DNA from: Planctomycetota bacterium
Lineage (GTDB): Bacteria > Planctomycetota > Phycisphaerae > Phycisphaerales > SM1A02
Length of the DNA: 64,000 bases
NCBI GenBank assembly: GCA_003671055.1
Contig: QWPV01000003.1
Location: 22,209-86,208 of the forward strand
Direction of reading: 5' to 3'
Under the pieces are notes generated by a model that was not told the DNA's origin, did not search any database, and worked only from the letters and a program-made list of their open reading frames with translations. Position numbers and translations under genes: made by a program. This document shows, in pieces, positions 31,848 through 39,379 of the stretch; the first letter of the stretch is position 1, and each line of letters begins with the position of its first letter.

Positions 31848-32582
31848 GTGACGTTGCTTGCTGCGCATGGACTTGTCAAGAGTTACAACGGTCGACGAGT
31901 GGTCGACGGTGTGGGCTTTCACGTTGAAGCGGGTGAAGTCGTTGGCATCCTCGGTCGTAATGGCGCGGGCAAGACGACTTCGTTTCGCATGACGATCGGC
32001 ATGATCACGCCCGAAGCTGGACGCGTGGAGTTTGCCGGTCGTGATGTCACCTTTGAACCGATGTATCGCCACGCACTCGCGGGCATGGGCTATCTCTCGC
32101 AAGAGCCGAGCGTGTTTCAGCGACTGACATGCGAAGAAAATTTGCTCGCGATCCTTGAGACGATTGGACTGCCGCGCGGTGAACGCCGACGACGCTGCGA
32201 CGCGCTGCTGTTGCAGTTTGGACTGCGTCACAAAGCGAAGGATGAGGCGCGGACATGTTCGGGTGGTGAGCGCCGTCGCTTAGAAATCGCGCGCGCTCTC
32301 GTGACTGAGCCCAAACTCATGCTGCTCGATGAGCCGTTTGCTGCGGTTGATCCGCACACTGTCGAAGAGTTGCAAGCCGAAGTGCGTCGACTCGCGGATG
32401 ACGGCATCGCGATGCTCGTTACCGATCACAACGTGCAACAAACGCTACGAATCTGCGATCGCGCGTACATCATTCACGAAGGCAAGAATCTTCGCGAGGG
32501 GACGCCTAAAGCGATCATCAACGATCCAGTGGTTCGCGAGGCGTACCTCGCGTCAAGCTTCCGAGGAGATGAATTCGATTGA
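31848..32582 (+). CDS. lptB: LPS export ABC transporter ATP-binding protein LptB
   Basis: LptB is the ATPase of the LptB2FG exporter. The 244 residues match the family (about 241). Walker A is GRNGAGKT, the Q-loop region is LSQEPSVFQRLTCEENL (the LptB signature LPQEASIFRRL is similar), the ABC signature is CSGGERRRLEIARAL, Walker B is LMLLDEPFAAVDP, and the switch His is in VTDHNVQQTL. The ABC signature reads CSGGE in place of LSGGE. The GTG start overlaps no gene. The 3' end overlaps the PEGA lipoprotein. Confidence 0.94.
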   Translation: MTLLAAHGLVKSYNGRRVVDGVGFHVEAGEVVGILGRNGAGKTTSFRMTIGMITPEAGRVEFAGRDVTFEPMYRHALAGMGYLSQEPSVFQRLTCEENLLAILETIGLPRGERRRRCDALLLQFGLRHKAKDEARTCSGGERRRLEIARALVTEPKLMLLDEPFAAVDPHTVEELQAEVRRLADDGIAMLVTDHNVQQTLRICDRAYIIHEGKNLREGTPKAIINDPVVREAYLASSFRGDEFD

Positions 32583-33073
32583 ACCGCATGCACGCAGCCA
32601 TCGCTTCTCTCGCACTTGCAGCGACGCTCGCTTCGACGAGTGGTTGCGTGGAGCGCAAGATCTCCTTCACAAGCACTCCACCTGGGGCACTTGTCTGGCT
32701 CAATGAACGCGAGATCGGTCGCACGCCTTGCGAGACTGAGATCGTGTACTTCGGTGAATACGATGTGCGCGTGGAACTCGATGGCTTCGAGCCGATCGTC
32801 ACTCATCGCGCTGCTGATGGTGGTGCGTGGGAGAATCCGCCGCTCGACTTCTTCGCAGAGATCTGGCCAGGCAAAGTGCTCAGCGAGACGCTGTTTCACT
32901 TCGACCTCGTCACGCGCGATGATTCCGAGCCCGCGTTACTTGATCGAGCGACGATGCTTCGTGATCGCATTGAAGCCGAGCATGCGGCGCAGCCAGAGAC
33001 AGGGCAAGAGATTCTGGATGATCTCAAGAACGAGGTGGAAGATCGTCCCGCGCAGACTCCAGCGCAGTTCTAA
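32579..33073 (+). CDS. PEGA domain lipoprotein
   Basis: 164 residues with a lipoprotein signal peptide (HAAIASLALAATLASTSGC, lipobox STSGC near residue 23) and a PEGA domain (about 28-70): ISFTSTPPGALVWLNEREIGRTPCETEIVYFGEYDVRVELDGFEP. PEGA domains are short beta modules in surface proteins. The C-terminal part is helical and acidic. The TTG start at 32579 overlaps the lptB stop; ATG at 32588 is an alternative. The last 50 bases overlap the convergent NUDIX gene. Confidence 0.85.
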   Translation: MNRMHAAIASLALAATLASTSGCVERKISFTSTPPGALVWLNEREIGRTPCETEIVYFGEYDVRVELDGFEPIVTHRAADGGAWENPPLDFFAEIWPGKVLSETLFHFDLVTRDDSEPALLDRATMLRDRIEAEHAAQPETGQEILDDLKNEVEDRPAQTPAQF

Positions 33074-33500
33074 GCATGGGAATGACCTTCGCGTTTGCGG
33101 CTGGCCATGCAAACTCATGCATTTGAGCAATCGGGATCCATCGAATCTCAGCGCTTCCAATCGGTGATGGAACGCACGCATTCGTCGCGCGTGCCATATG
33201 CACAATCAATCGCACCGATCGCTCGCTTTGCAACTCGTGATCGGTGTGTTCAACAACACCAAGCATCTGCGTCGATTTCATGTCGAATGCATTCGATGCA
33301 AGTCCCGTCTCCTCACGCAGTTCGCGCACCGCTGCATCGAGTGGAAGTTCTCCAGAATTCACTTTGCCGCCAGGGAACTCCCAGAGGCCTCCGCGGATCG
33401 CGTTCTCGTGTCGGCGGGAGCAAAGGAACTCAACTGCGCCCTGTGGAGAAGTGCGCCATAACGCGAGAATGGCGACCTCTGTCGGAGCGGTCAAATCCAT
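33024..33500 (-). CDS. NUDIX hydrolase (MutT-like)
   Basis: 158 residues from ATG 33500. The NUDIX box is complete: GGKVNSGELPLDAAVRELREETGL (G x5 E x7 REL xEE xGL). The preceding GGLWEFPGGK is typical of MutT-type 8-oxo-dGTPases, and EIRWIPIAQM is the usual C-terminal region. Likely role: sanitising oxidised nucleotides, but ADP-ribose or other substrates cannot be excluded. The start is decided by GGAGGAG (33504-33510) 3 bases upstream of the ATG, which makes the longer TTG start four codons earlier unlikely. It overlaps the PEGA gene 3' end by 50 bases. Confidence 0.87.
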   Translation of the reverse strand: MDLTAPTEVAILALWRTSPQGAVEFLCSRRHENAIRGGLWEFPGGKVNSGELPLDAAVRELREETGLASNAFDMKSTQMLGVVEHTDHELQSERSVRLIVHMARATNACVPSPIGSAEIRWIPIAQMHEFAWPAANAKVIPMLRTALESARDDLPPRS

Positions 33501-33589
33501 AAACTCCTCCAAAAACGAGACTTAAGATTTCTTCGGAATCTTGATTCCATGCATTGACCCATCCGCATTCGAGCGCGTACCGTGGAACG

Positions 33590-33741
33590 CAGCACAGGTG
33601 AAGCGCGGAGAGCAGTTCTCGCAATCAACGCTTCATTCGTGTTCACCACATCATCTTCTTTGCATGCGCGCCTCTTCTGGAGACGCAACTGTGAAAACCG
33701 TCGTCTAGCCGTGTCGGAGCGTGCTGGACGACGTTTTTTTT
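33590..33741 (+). ncRNA. Candidate small RNA with intrinsic terminator
   Basis: In the 256-bp gap between two minus-strand genes, a plus-strand promoter (TTGACC 33554-33559, 18-base spacer, TACCGT 33578-33583) would start transcription near 33590 and end at a strong terminator at 33741. The interval has further self-complementary segments (GGTGAAGCG at 33598-33606 with CGCTTCA and TTCACC further on). The overlapping reading frame (33582-33785) is short, Arg-rich and reads through the terminator, so a non-coding transcript is more likely. About 150 nt. Confidence 0.4.
33700..33741 (+). terminator. Intrinsic terminator (11-bp stem plus T8)
   Basis: GTCGTCTAGC (33700-33709) pairs with GCTGGACGAC (33723-33732) with one G-U pair, extended by C33699-G33733, followed by TTTTTTTT (33734-33741). 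On the minus strand only a TTTT follows, so it may also stop transcription from the PagL-like gene, but weaker. Confidence 0.82.
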
Positions 33742-33768
33742 GGCGCAAATTTTTTGCGCGCAAGAATC

Positions 33769-34440
33769 TCAGAATCCAAAGCTGAGCCCAACGTAACACG
33801 CGAGCGAATCAATCGCGGGATTCGTCTCACCTAGTTGCGCGTTGGAGATGTGAAACCAACCGATCGCCGTAAGCAGTCGTGTGTCCTCAGCGATCTCGAA
33901 CGACGCACCAAAGAACGCGCGCGGTGTGAAGTTGATGCTGGTGCCACCATTGGGAAGGTCATCGCTCGTCGCAAGCACGCCAACGCCGAACTCCGCGTAG
34001 AGGGACCATGTCTCTTCACGAAGGAAGTGCCAGCGAAGGGTTGTTGAAATGCCGCCGCCGCCAACGTCACCACCGGAGTCGCCCGGATCTGGTTCTGGCT
34101 GCGACGCGTAGAGTCCTTCTGCAGCGAGTGAAATAGAGAACCCGTCGGCAACAAACCAACTCGCCGCAACTGAACCGAGACCGAGCGTTGTTTGATTGAG
34201 ATTACTCGCAAGCATCGCGGTGGTGTCGAGGCGGAAACTTCCCGCGCTTCCAAATGCCTGTGGAATTGGCGCACTCGTAGGTTCAGTCGTGGCCGCTGCA
34301 GTCGTCGACTCCTCTTGCACCGGATTGAAGTTGAGTCGAAACGGTTCCGCTGCATGCGCGATCGAAGTATGTGCGAACGCGAGTGCAGTCGATGCAAGTG
34401 CGAGTCGAAGGAGCGAGGTCTGCGCGGTGGAGTGCTTCAT
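33769..34440 (-). CDS. PagL-like outer-membrane lipid A deacylase / acyloxyacyl hydrolase family
   Basis: 223 residues with a signal peptide (LLRLALASTALAFAHTSIAHA) and a C-terminal beta-barrel ending in Phe (VGLSFGF). The PagL signature is visible: WFHISNAQLGETNPAIDSL, where His and Ser of HxSNA are the catalytic pair and NPxxD follows. PagL removes the 3-O acyl chain from lipid A. The acidic third residue would be the Asp of AIDSL, in place of Glu. The N-terminal 45 residues of the mature protein are Thr/Pro/Glu-rich and extra. The start overlaps the galE stop by 4 bases. Confidence 0.75.
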   Translation of the reverse strand: MKHSTAQTSLLRLALASTALAFAHTSIAHAAEPFRLNFNPVQEESTTAAATTEPTSAPIPQAFGSAGSFRLDTTAMLASNLNQTTLGLGSVAASWFVADGFSISLAAEGLYASQPEPDPGDSGGDVGGGGISTTLRWHFLREETWSLYAEFGVGVLATSDDLPNGGTSINFTPRAFFGASFEIAEDTRLLTAIGWFHISNAQLGETNPAIDSLACYVGLSFGF

Positions 34441-35450
34441 GCAGTGGGAACGCTACCACGGTTCATCCACTTCCATGCGCTCGCGGTGATCGCATCGAGA
34501 GAACTGAACTTCGCGTGCCAACCAAGGTCACGCTTGATGGCAGAGGGATCCGCGTAGAGCACCGCAGGATCTCCAGCGCGGCGCGGCGCAAACTGCACAT
34601 CAATTCGGCGCGCTGAAACTCGACGGCAACTTTCCACCACATCACGCACAGAGTGGCCACAGCCCAGACCCACATTCCACGCCTTGCATTGCCCGATTTC
34701 AAGCGCAGCGAGTGCAGCGAGATGCGCGTCGACAAGGTCACTCACATGCACATAGTCGCGAATGCATGTGCCGTCCTGCGTGGGGTAGTCATCGCCAAAG
34801 ATCGTCAGCGCACTGCGCCGACCAAGCGCGACCTCGAGCGTGATGGGAATAAGATGCGTCTCCGGTTGATGCTGCTCGCCAATGCGACACTGCGCATCCG
34901 CCCCCGCAACATTGAAGTAGCGCAGCGCCGCAGCAGCAAGAGGCGTCCCACTTGCGCACGCGCTGCGAAGCAATCCTTCCATCACTAACTTCGTGTCGCC
35001 GTAAGGGTTGACCGGTACCTGCGGGGCATCCTCACGCAGCGGAAGTTGCGCAGCAGTCGGCGCACCATACGTTGCACAACTCGAACTAAAGATGATCCGT
35101 GAAATCTTCGCGTCCACCATCGCACGCAACAGAGAAATGCCGCCGCCAACATTGCAGTCGTAGTAGCGCAGCGGTTCCGTCACGCTTTCCCCAACATACG
35201 CAAGCGCCGCAAAGTGCAGCACCGCATCAATCGCATGATCGCGCAACACCGAAGTCAGTTTCGCAGTCTCACGCACATCCATCTCTTCAAAGTGAAAGCG
35301 GCCACCACCGAGCGAGCCCAACGTCGCAATCGACGCACGACACCCACGCTCAAGCGAATCAACCACAACCACCGTGTGTCCCGCCTCAAGCAGCGCAAGC
35401 GCCGCATGACTCCCGATGTACCCGGCTCCGCCTGTGACCAGTAGACGCAT
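34437..35450 (-). CDS. galE: UDP-glucose 4-epimerase
   Basis: GalE interconverts UDP-glucose and UDP-galactose for surface polysaccharides. The 337 residues from ATG 35450 match the family. NAD-binding TGGAGYIGSH, the catalytic SSSCATYG and NPYGDTK (YxxxK), LRYFNVAGAD and the C-terminal RDYVHVSDLVDAHL are all present. ATG 35450 was chosen because the Rossmann motif begins right there; the upstream extension of the frame has no similarity and is divergent to the next gene. It is the first gene of a pair with the PagL-like gene. A CACAAT box lies 6 bases upstream of the ATG. Confidence 0.95.
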   Translation of the reverse strand: MRLLVTGGAGYIGSHAALALLEAGHTVVVVDSLERGCRASIATLGSLGGGRFHFEEMDVRETAKLTSVLRDHAIDAVLHFAALAYVGESVTEPLRYYDCNVGGGISLLRAMVDAKISRIIFSSSCATYGAPTAAQLPLREDAPQVPVNPYGDTKLVMEGLLRSACASGTPLAAAALRYFNVAGADAQCRIGEQHQPETHLIPITLEVALGRRSALTIFGDDYPTQDGTCIRDYVHVSDLVDAHLAALAALEIGQCKAWNVGLGCGHSVRDVVESCRRVSARRIDVQFAPRRAGDPAVLYADPSAIKRDLGWHAKFSSLDAITASAWKWMNRGSVPTA

Positions 35451-35456
35451 CCGAGC

Positions 35457-35462
35457 ATTGTG
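35457..35462 (-). promoter_or_regulatory. -10 box of galE, likely leaderless
   Basis: CACAAT on the minus strand is followed by 6 bases and the ATG at 35450. Weaker match to TATAAT than at other genes in the window. Confidence 0.35.
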
Positions 35463-35659
35463 ATCGCTTTTGTGAGCGTGCGGGGTGACTGGGGGTGCAG
35501 CAGCGACTTTGCGACGCGTGAAATGGGCGGTTTCTGAAGGACGACGGTCGCGAGCGGGTTGTCCCTTAGACGAGGTCCGGATTCCCTTGATGGAAGGCTG
35601 CTCGGAAGCCGATATCGAAGAGCGCAGCGAACGCAGTTTCCTTTCCCTTTGGTGACTCA

Positions 35660-37144
35660 ATGAAGACCGCGATTCTTGTTGGAACTCCTGCAGCTTGCGA
35701 TCAACTTGAGCGGCAACTCGGCGCGCTCGCAGCGGCACCTGTGATTCTTGGGCGCGTGCATTGCGGGCCGGATGGCGGGGGCAGTGGATCGCCTGTGCTC
35801 GGCACACTGCCAGATCTCGAACTTGTGTGCGCGCGCCGTCATCCGCAAGGCGTGTTGATCGCACTTCCCTCCGTGATGAAGGATCTCATCGCGAGCATTC
35901 GCACGCGTGTTCGTCGAATGGGGATTCCTGATCGGTTCCTCCCGACGCTTGAAGATCAACTCGCTGGTGTTGGACCGCGTACGGAATTCGAAGTCGATCT
36001 CACCGAACTTGTTGGTCGACCGCAACGACATCTTGATGAAGCGCTCGTGCGGAGTGCAGTCGAAGGTCGTCGCGTACTTGTCACTGGCGCGGGCGGTTCC
36101 ATCGGCGGCGAACTCTGTCGAATACTCGCGAACTTCTCGCCCGCGAAACTCATTCTTGTGGAGCGCAGTGAAAACGCGCTGTTCGAAATCGATCGTCAGA
36201 TCGCACGACGATCTCCAACGCTTGCACGCCGTGCATGCTTGCATGATGTTGTTGACGCAGACGCGACGCATGATCTCTGGCAAGAAGAATGTCCTGATCT
36301 CGTCATTCACGCCGCAGCGCACAAGCATGTGCCGATGATGGAAGATCATCCAGGTCTCGCTGTCGACAACAATTTGTTCGGTACGAAATCTGCGCTGGAT
36401 GCGAGTCTCGCGTGCAACGCGGAACGCTTCGTGATGGTGTCGACGGATAAGGCGGTGAATCCAACATCGATCATGGGGATGACGAAGCGACTTGCGGAGT
36501 TGTATGTGCAACATCGCAATCGAAGCGCGTCGACCGCGTGCTCCGTCGTGCGCTTCGGCAATGTGCTCGGGAGTTCTGGATCGGTGCTTGAAACATGGAA
36601 GAAGCAGATCGCCGATGGCGGTCCGCTGACGGTCACAGATCCGCGCATGACGCGCTATTTCATGTCGATTCCGGAAGCTGCATCACTCGTCATTCAAGCC
36701 GCGGCGTTGACTGCGCGCGATGCGAAATCGGGCGAAGTCTTCGTGCTCGACATGGGTGCACCGTTTCGGATCGTTGATCTCGCAGAACGATTCGTGCGCA
36801 TGCATGGACTCGATCCAGTGCTTGAAGATCTGCACGGCGAGCGCATGTCAGCGCATCGAGGCGGTTCGCGCGCGGGCGAGATGTCGATTGTGTGCACAGG
36901 TGCACGACCAGGCGAGAAGCTCTTCGAAGAACTCGCGCTCGATGCGGAGACGATTCACGAAACGCGCCATCCAGACATTCGCATTTGGGGTCTTCCAACG
37001 CCGCAATCGAGTTTCATCGAACGCATGCTGACCACGCTCGCGCCACAGCGTCGATCGCGTGACGGTGCGCAAGTCGCCCGAGTGGTGCGAGAACTCGTGC
37101 CCGAAGCGCCTGTCGGTGCGGCGAACCTACCTCTCGTCGCGTGA
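35660..37144 (+). CDS. Polysaccharide biosynthesis nucleoside-diphosphate-sugar epimerase/dehydratase (CapD/FlaA1 family)
   Basis: 494 residues of the CapD/WbpM/PglF group, which act on UDP-GlcNAc as C4,C6-dehydratases. The extended SDR domain starts near 130: VLVTGAGGSIGGELCR, HAAAHKHVPMMEDHP, VSTDKAVNPTSIMGMTKRLAE and RFGNVLGSSGSV. The catalytic site is S/TDK-type, not YxxxK, as in this group. Unlike most CapD proteins it has no N-terminal membrane region, only a soluble Rossmann-like domain (about 1-90). The membrane-anchored N-terminal half appears replaced. It is divergent from galE, consistent with O-antigen or glycan synthesis. Confidence 0.88.
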   Translation: MKTAILVGTPAACDQLERQLGALAAAPVILGRVHCGPDGGGSGSPVLGTLPDLELVCARRHPQGVLIALPSVMKDLIASIRTRVRRMGIPDRFLPTLEDQLAGVGPRTEFEVDLTELVGRPQRHLDEALVRSAVEGRRVLVTGAGGSIGGELCRILANFSPAKLILVERSENALFEIDRQIARRSPTLARRACLHDVVDADATHDLWQEECPDLVIHAAAHKHVPMMEDHPGLAVDNNLFGTKSALDASLACNAERFVMVSTDKAVNPTSIMGMTKRLAELYVQHRNRSASTACSVVRFGNVLGSSGSVLETWKKQIADGGPLTVTDPRMTRYFMSIPEAASLVIQAAALTARDAKSGEVFVLDMGAPFRIVDLAERFVRMHGLDPVLEDLHGERMSAHRGGSRAGEMSIVCTGARPGEKLFEELALDAETIHETRHPDIRIWGLPTPQSSFIERMLTTLAPQRRSRDGAQVARVVRELVPEAPVGAANLPLVA

Positions 37145-37200
37145 GGCGTCATTTTCTCGACCCTCGCCCACGAGCGCAGGCGCGAACTTGCCCGATCTTG

Positions 37201-37533
37201 ATGTCCGTGCGATCATCTGCACCCATGGCTTCGTTCGAACGCACCAAGCAGGCGAGTGGATTTACGGCAACGGAGCCGAAGTCCTTGCTCGGCTCAGCGC
37301 ATGGAGAGGCTGCTTTCATCGATCCCACGCACGCACACAACATGCTGACTGAGGCCAAGGCTGTGCTTGTGGAGCTCGAAGCCGGGCGCCGCGTGATCGA
37401 GAGCAAGCTCGAAGAGGAACGCCGTGGCGACGCGATGAAGGGTGTTCGCGGGGCTTCAAGCCTTGACGAAGCGATTCGTTCGACGGAAGAACTCATTGCG
37501 GTGCTTGAGCAGCAGATGCAGCGCCAAGCCTGA
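37201..37533 (+). CDS. Small helical protein of unknown function
   Basis: 110 residues from ATG 37201. The C-terminal half (about 50-110) is a helical hairpin, LTEAKAVLVELEAGRRVIESKLEEERR and SLDEAIRSTEELIAVLEQQMQ, separated by a GMKGVRGASS-like turn. The N-terminal 45 residues are polar. GTG at 37141, overlapping the preceding stop, is another possible start. I recognise no family. It lies 57 bases after the CapD-type gene. Confidence 0.6.
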   Translation: MSVRSSAPMASFERTKQASGFTATEPKSLLGSAHGEAAFIDPTHAHNMLTEAKAVLVELEAGRRVIESKLEEERRGDAMKGVRGASSLDEAIRSTEELIAVLEQQMQRQA

Positions 37534-37552
37534 TGATGGATCGATTGATCCT

Positions 37553-37615
37553 GCGTCCGCTCACGAGATAGGGAAATCGCGTCCGCTCACGAGATAGGAA
37601 AATCGCGTCCGCTCA
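37553..37615. repeat. 26-bp tandem duplication at the stop of the downstream gene
   Basis: Two 26-bp units (37553-37578, 37579-37604) starting GCGTCCGCTCACGAGATAGG differ at one base, followed by an 11-bp partial third unit (37605-37615). The unit includes the stop codon of the minus-strand gene ending at 37587, so each unit would end the protein the same way (GRDFPIS). Confidence 0.9.
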
Positions 37616-37901
37616 GGGGATCCTGCAACCGCCAACCCGTGCGCTTCGCGAGTCGATTGAGTACGCCATCGCGGCCCCAAGAAATCTCGTCATCCGTGAT
37701 CGACAGCAGCATCTGCGTCACAGGCTCGTCGCCCTCGGGCATCTCAATCATGATGCCAGGACCATAGAGAATCGTTCCACCCACCGACTCAGGGCCAGTG
37801 TTCAACGCCGCGAGTGCGTGCAGAATCTCTGCGCGCGTTGCGATGATCGCAAGCTTTCCAGGATCTGTTTGTTCGGGTGAAAGAATGACGAGCGAACGCA
37901 T
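37587..37901 (-). CDS. Small protein of unknown function downstream of response regulator
   Basis: 104 residues from ATG 37901. No family recognised. The sequence is a mixed alpha/beta domain (LVILSPEQTDPGKLAIIATRAEILHALAALN, GTILYGPGIMIEMPEGDEPVTQMLLSITDDEI). A TTG start overlapping the response regulator stop (37925) is possible. It is 3' of the regulator and its own stop lies in the tandem repeat at 37553-37615. Confidence 0.6.
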   Translation of the reverse strand: MRSLVILSPEQTDPGKLAIIATRAEILHALAALNTGPESVGGTILYGPGIMIEMPEGDEPVTQMLLSITDDEISWGRDGVLNRLAKRTGWRLQDPLSGRDFPIS

Positions 37902-37921
37902 GGGAGAAGTCTCTAGCCCTC

Positions 37922-38311
37922 TCAACTCTTGAGAGGTGGGGGCACAAGCATACCTGCAGCAAGTTCGAGAAGACGAGGCAGCGAAACAGGCTTGAAAAGA
38001 TAGGCGCGCGCGCCAAGTGCGAGGGCGAAATCGCGATGTCGCTTTCCTTGATTGGCGGTCACCATGATGATGCTGAAGGTGTGGCCATCTTGCTGCAGTT
38101 TCTCGAGAACGAAGAGACCAGAACTTCGCGGAAGCATCATGTCGAGCACCATCAGATCTGGCGCACGTTCGCGGATGCTGACGAGTGCGCTTACGCCATC
38201 GACGGCAGTGCGCACGTTCGCGCCTTCGTGTCGGAATGCAAGTTCGAACGCGGCGAGGATGTCGGGATCATCGTCGACGATCAGAATATCTTTGGCGTCA
38301 AACTTTGACAT
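37922..38311 (-). CDS. Single-domain response regulator
   Basis: 129 residues from ATG 38311. A receiver domain only, without output domain. The acidic pair and the phosphorylated Asp are visible (LIVDDDPDILAAFE, LMVLDMMLPRSSGLFVL), as are the switch Thr (MVTAN) and the conserved Lys in LFKPVSLPRL. It probably acts as CheY-like or Spo0F-like signal relay, the partner kinase not being in the window. It lies 16 bases after the acyltransferase gene in the same operon. Confidence 0.9.
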   Translation of the reverse strand: MSKFDAKDILIVDDDPDILAAFELAFRHEGANVRTAVDGVSALVSIRERAPDLMVLDMMLPRSSGLFVLEKLQQDGHTFSIIMVTANQGKRHRDFALALGARAYLFKPVSLPRLLELAAGMLVPPPLKS

Positions 38312-38327
38312 GGTGGCAGTGCGCACT

Positions 38328-39374
38328 CTACGCGAGAGGCGCGACCGGAATCGAATGCGGTTGCAGCGGTTGCGCAAGTTCCACGAGCAGTGCATCTGTC
38401 ATCCACGGCAGCGCCGCGAGTTTGGCGCGCAGTCGCTCGGGTAGTGGCTTTCCTTCACGCTCGAACTTCGGGCGACTCTTCCAACGACGATGCACCCACA
38501 GATTTTGTTCGGGTGATTCGCGCACCATGTTTTCGATCGCGCGATTGAAGCGTGCTGCGACGTAAAACACCGGATCTTCCTGTCCTTCCCACTCAGAGGG
38601 GAGGATCACATCCGTGGTGCAGAGTTCGTAGCGAAACTGTCCTCCAACACGGCGCGCATAGCCGCAGATCACGGGGATCGATTGATGCACCGCGAGCAGC
38701 GGAATCGACTTGTACGTCGACGCGAGCCGCCCAAAGGACGGCACGTAGAGTCCATCATCACCAGCATTCTGATCCGCGATGAAACCAACCTTGCCGCCGT
38801 CGGCAAGCACACGTTGCAACTCTTCGGTTGCGCCCCATTTCGTGAGGATCTTCAGACCGCTCTTCTCGCGAATGTTGAAGAGCCAATCAGAGATGTAGGG
38901 GTTGTCAAGCGGTCGCGCGAGCGCGGTCATCTTCACGCCGACAAGCGCAAGCACGTAGCCAAGGATCTCCCAATTGCCCACATGGCCCGTGACGAAAAGG
39001 CAGGGTTTCTCACTCTGTAGATACGGCAAGGCGCGTTCAAAGCCTGGCGCGAGTGTGACGCGTTGAGTCCATGTTCGTCGCGTAATCAGGCGGGGCATGA
39101 CGAGCGCGTCCACCATGAACAAGCCGAGCATGTGCTCGATCGATCGCATCGCAGTCGTCTGATGAAACGCAGCATCGCGTTCGGGGAATGCAAGCGCGAC
39201 ATGTTGCACCGCGCGAGCGAGTCGCTTCGGACTCAGGAAAATCGAGAGACGCGCAACAAGTTTCGCGGTGACGAGATTCTGCTCCGGAGGGAACGCGGAA
39301 AGCAGAGCGGCGGCCGTTCGGGCCGCCGCGTACTGCGCATACAACTTGAGTGTGGTCTTGAAGTCACGCTCCAT
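38328..39374 (-). CDS. Lipid A acyltransferase (LpxL/HtrB family)
   Basis: 348 residues of the LpxL/HtrB family that add secondary acyl chains to lipid A at the inner membrane. The catalytic motif HVGNWE (HxxxxE) follows LFVTGHVGNWEILG, with later conserved KVGFIADQNAGDDG and EGQEDPVFYVAARFNRAIENMV. An N-terminal amphipathic/membrane segment anchors it. It is 5 bases downstream of the coiled-coil membrane gene and upstream of the response regulator. Other lipid A/LPS genes (lptB, kdsC, PagL-like) are in the same window. Confidence 0.9.
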   Translation of the reverse strand: MERDFKTTLKLYAQYAAARTAAALLSAFPPEQNLVTAKLVARLSIFLSPKRLARAVQHVALAFPERDAAFHQTTAMRSIEHMLGLFMVDALVMPRLITRRTWTQRVTLAPGFERALPYLQSEKPCLFVTGHVGNWEILGYVLALVGVKMTALARPLDNPYISDWLFNIREKSGLKILTKWGATEELQRVLADGGKVGFIADQNAGDDGLYVPSFGRLASTYKSIPLLAVHQSIPVICGYARRVGGQFRYELCTTDVILPSEWEGQEDPVFYVAARFNRAIENMVRESPEQNLWVHRRWKSRPKFEREGKPLPERLRAKLAALPWMTDALLVELAQPLQPHSIPVAPLA

Positions 39375-39379
39375 CGCGT

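Noticed and set aside
33582..33785. 67-codon open frame in the gap before the PagL-like gene
   Set aside because: It reads through a strong terminator hairpin with T8 and has a composition typical of antisense or non-coding frames.
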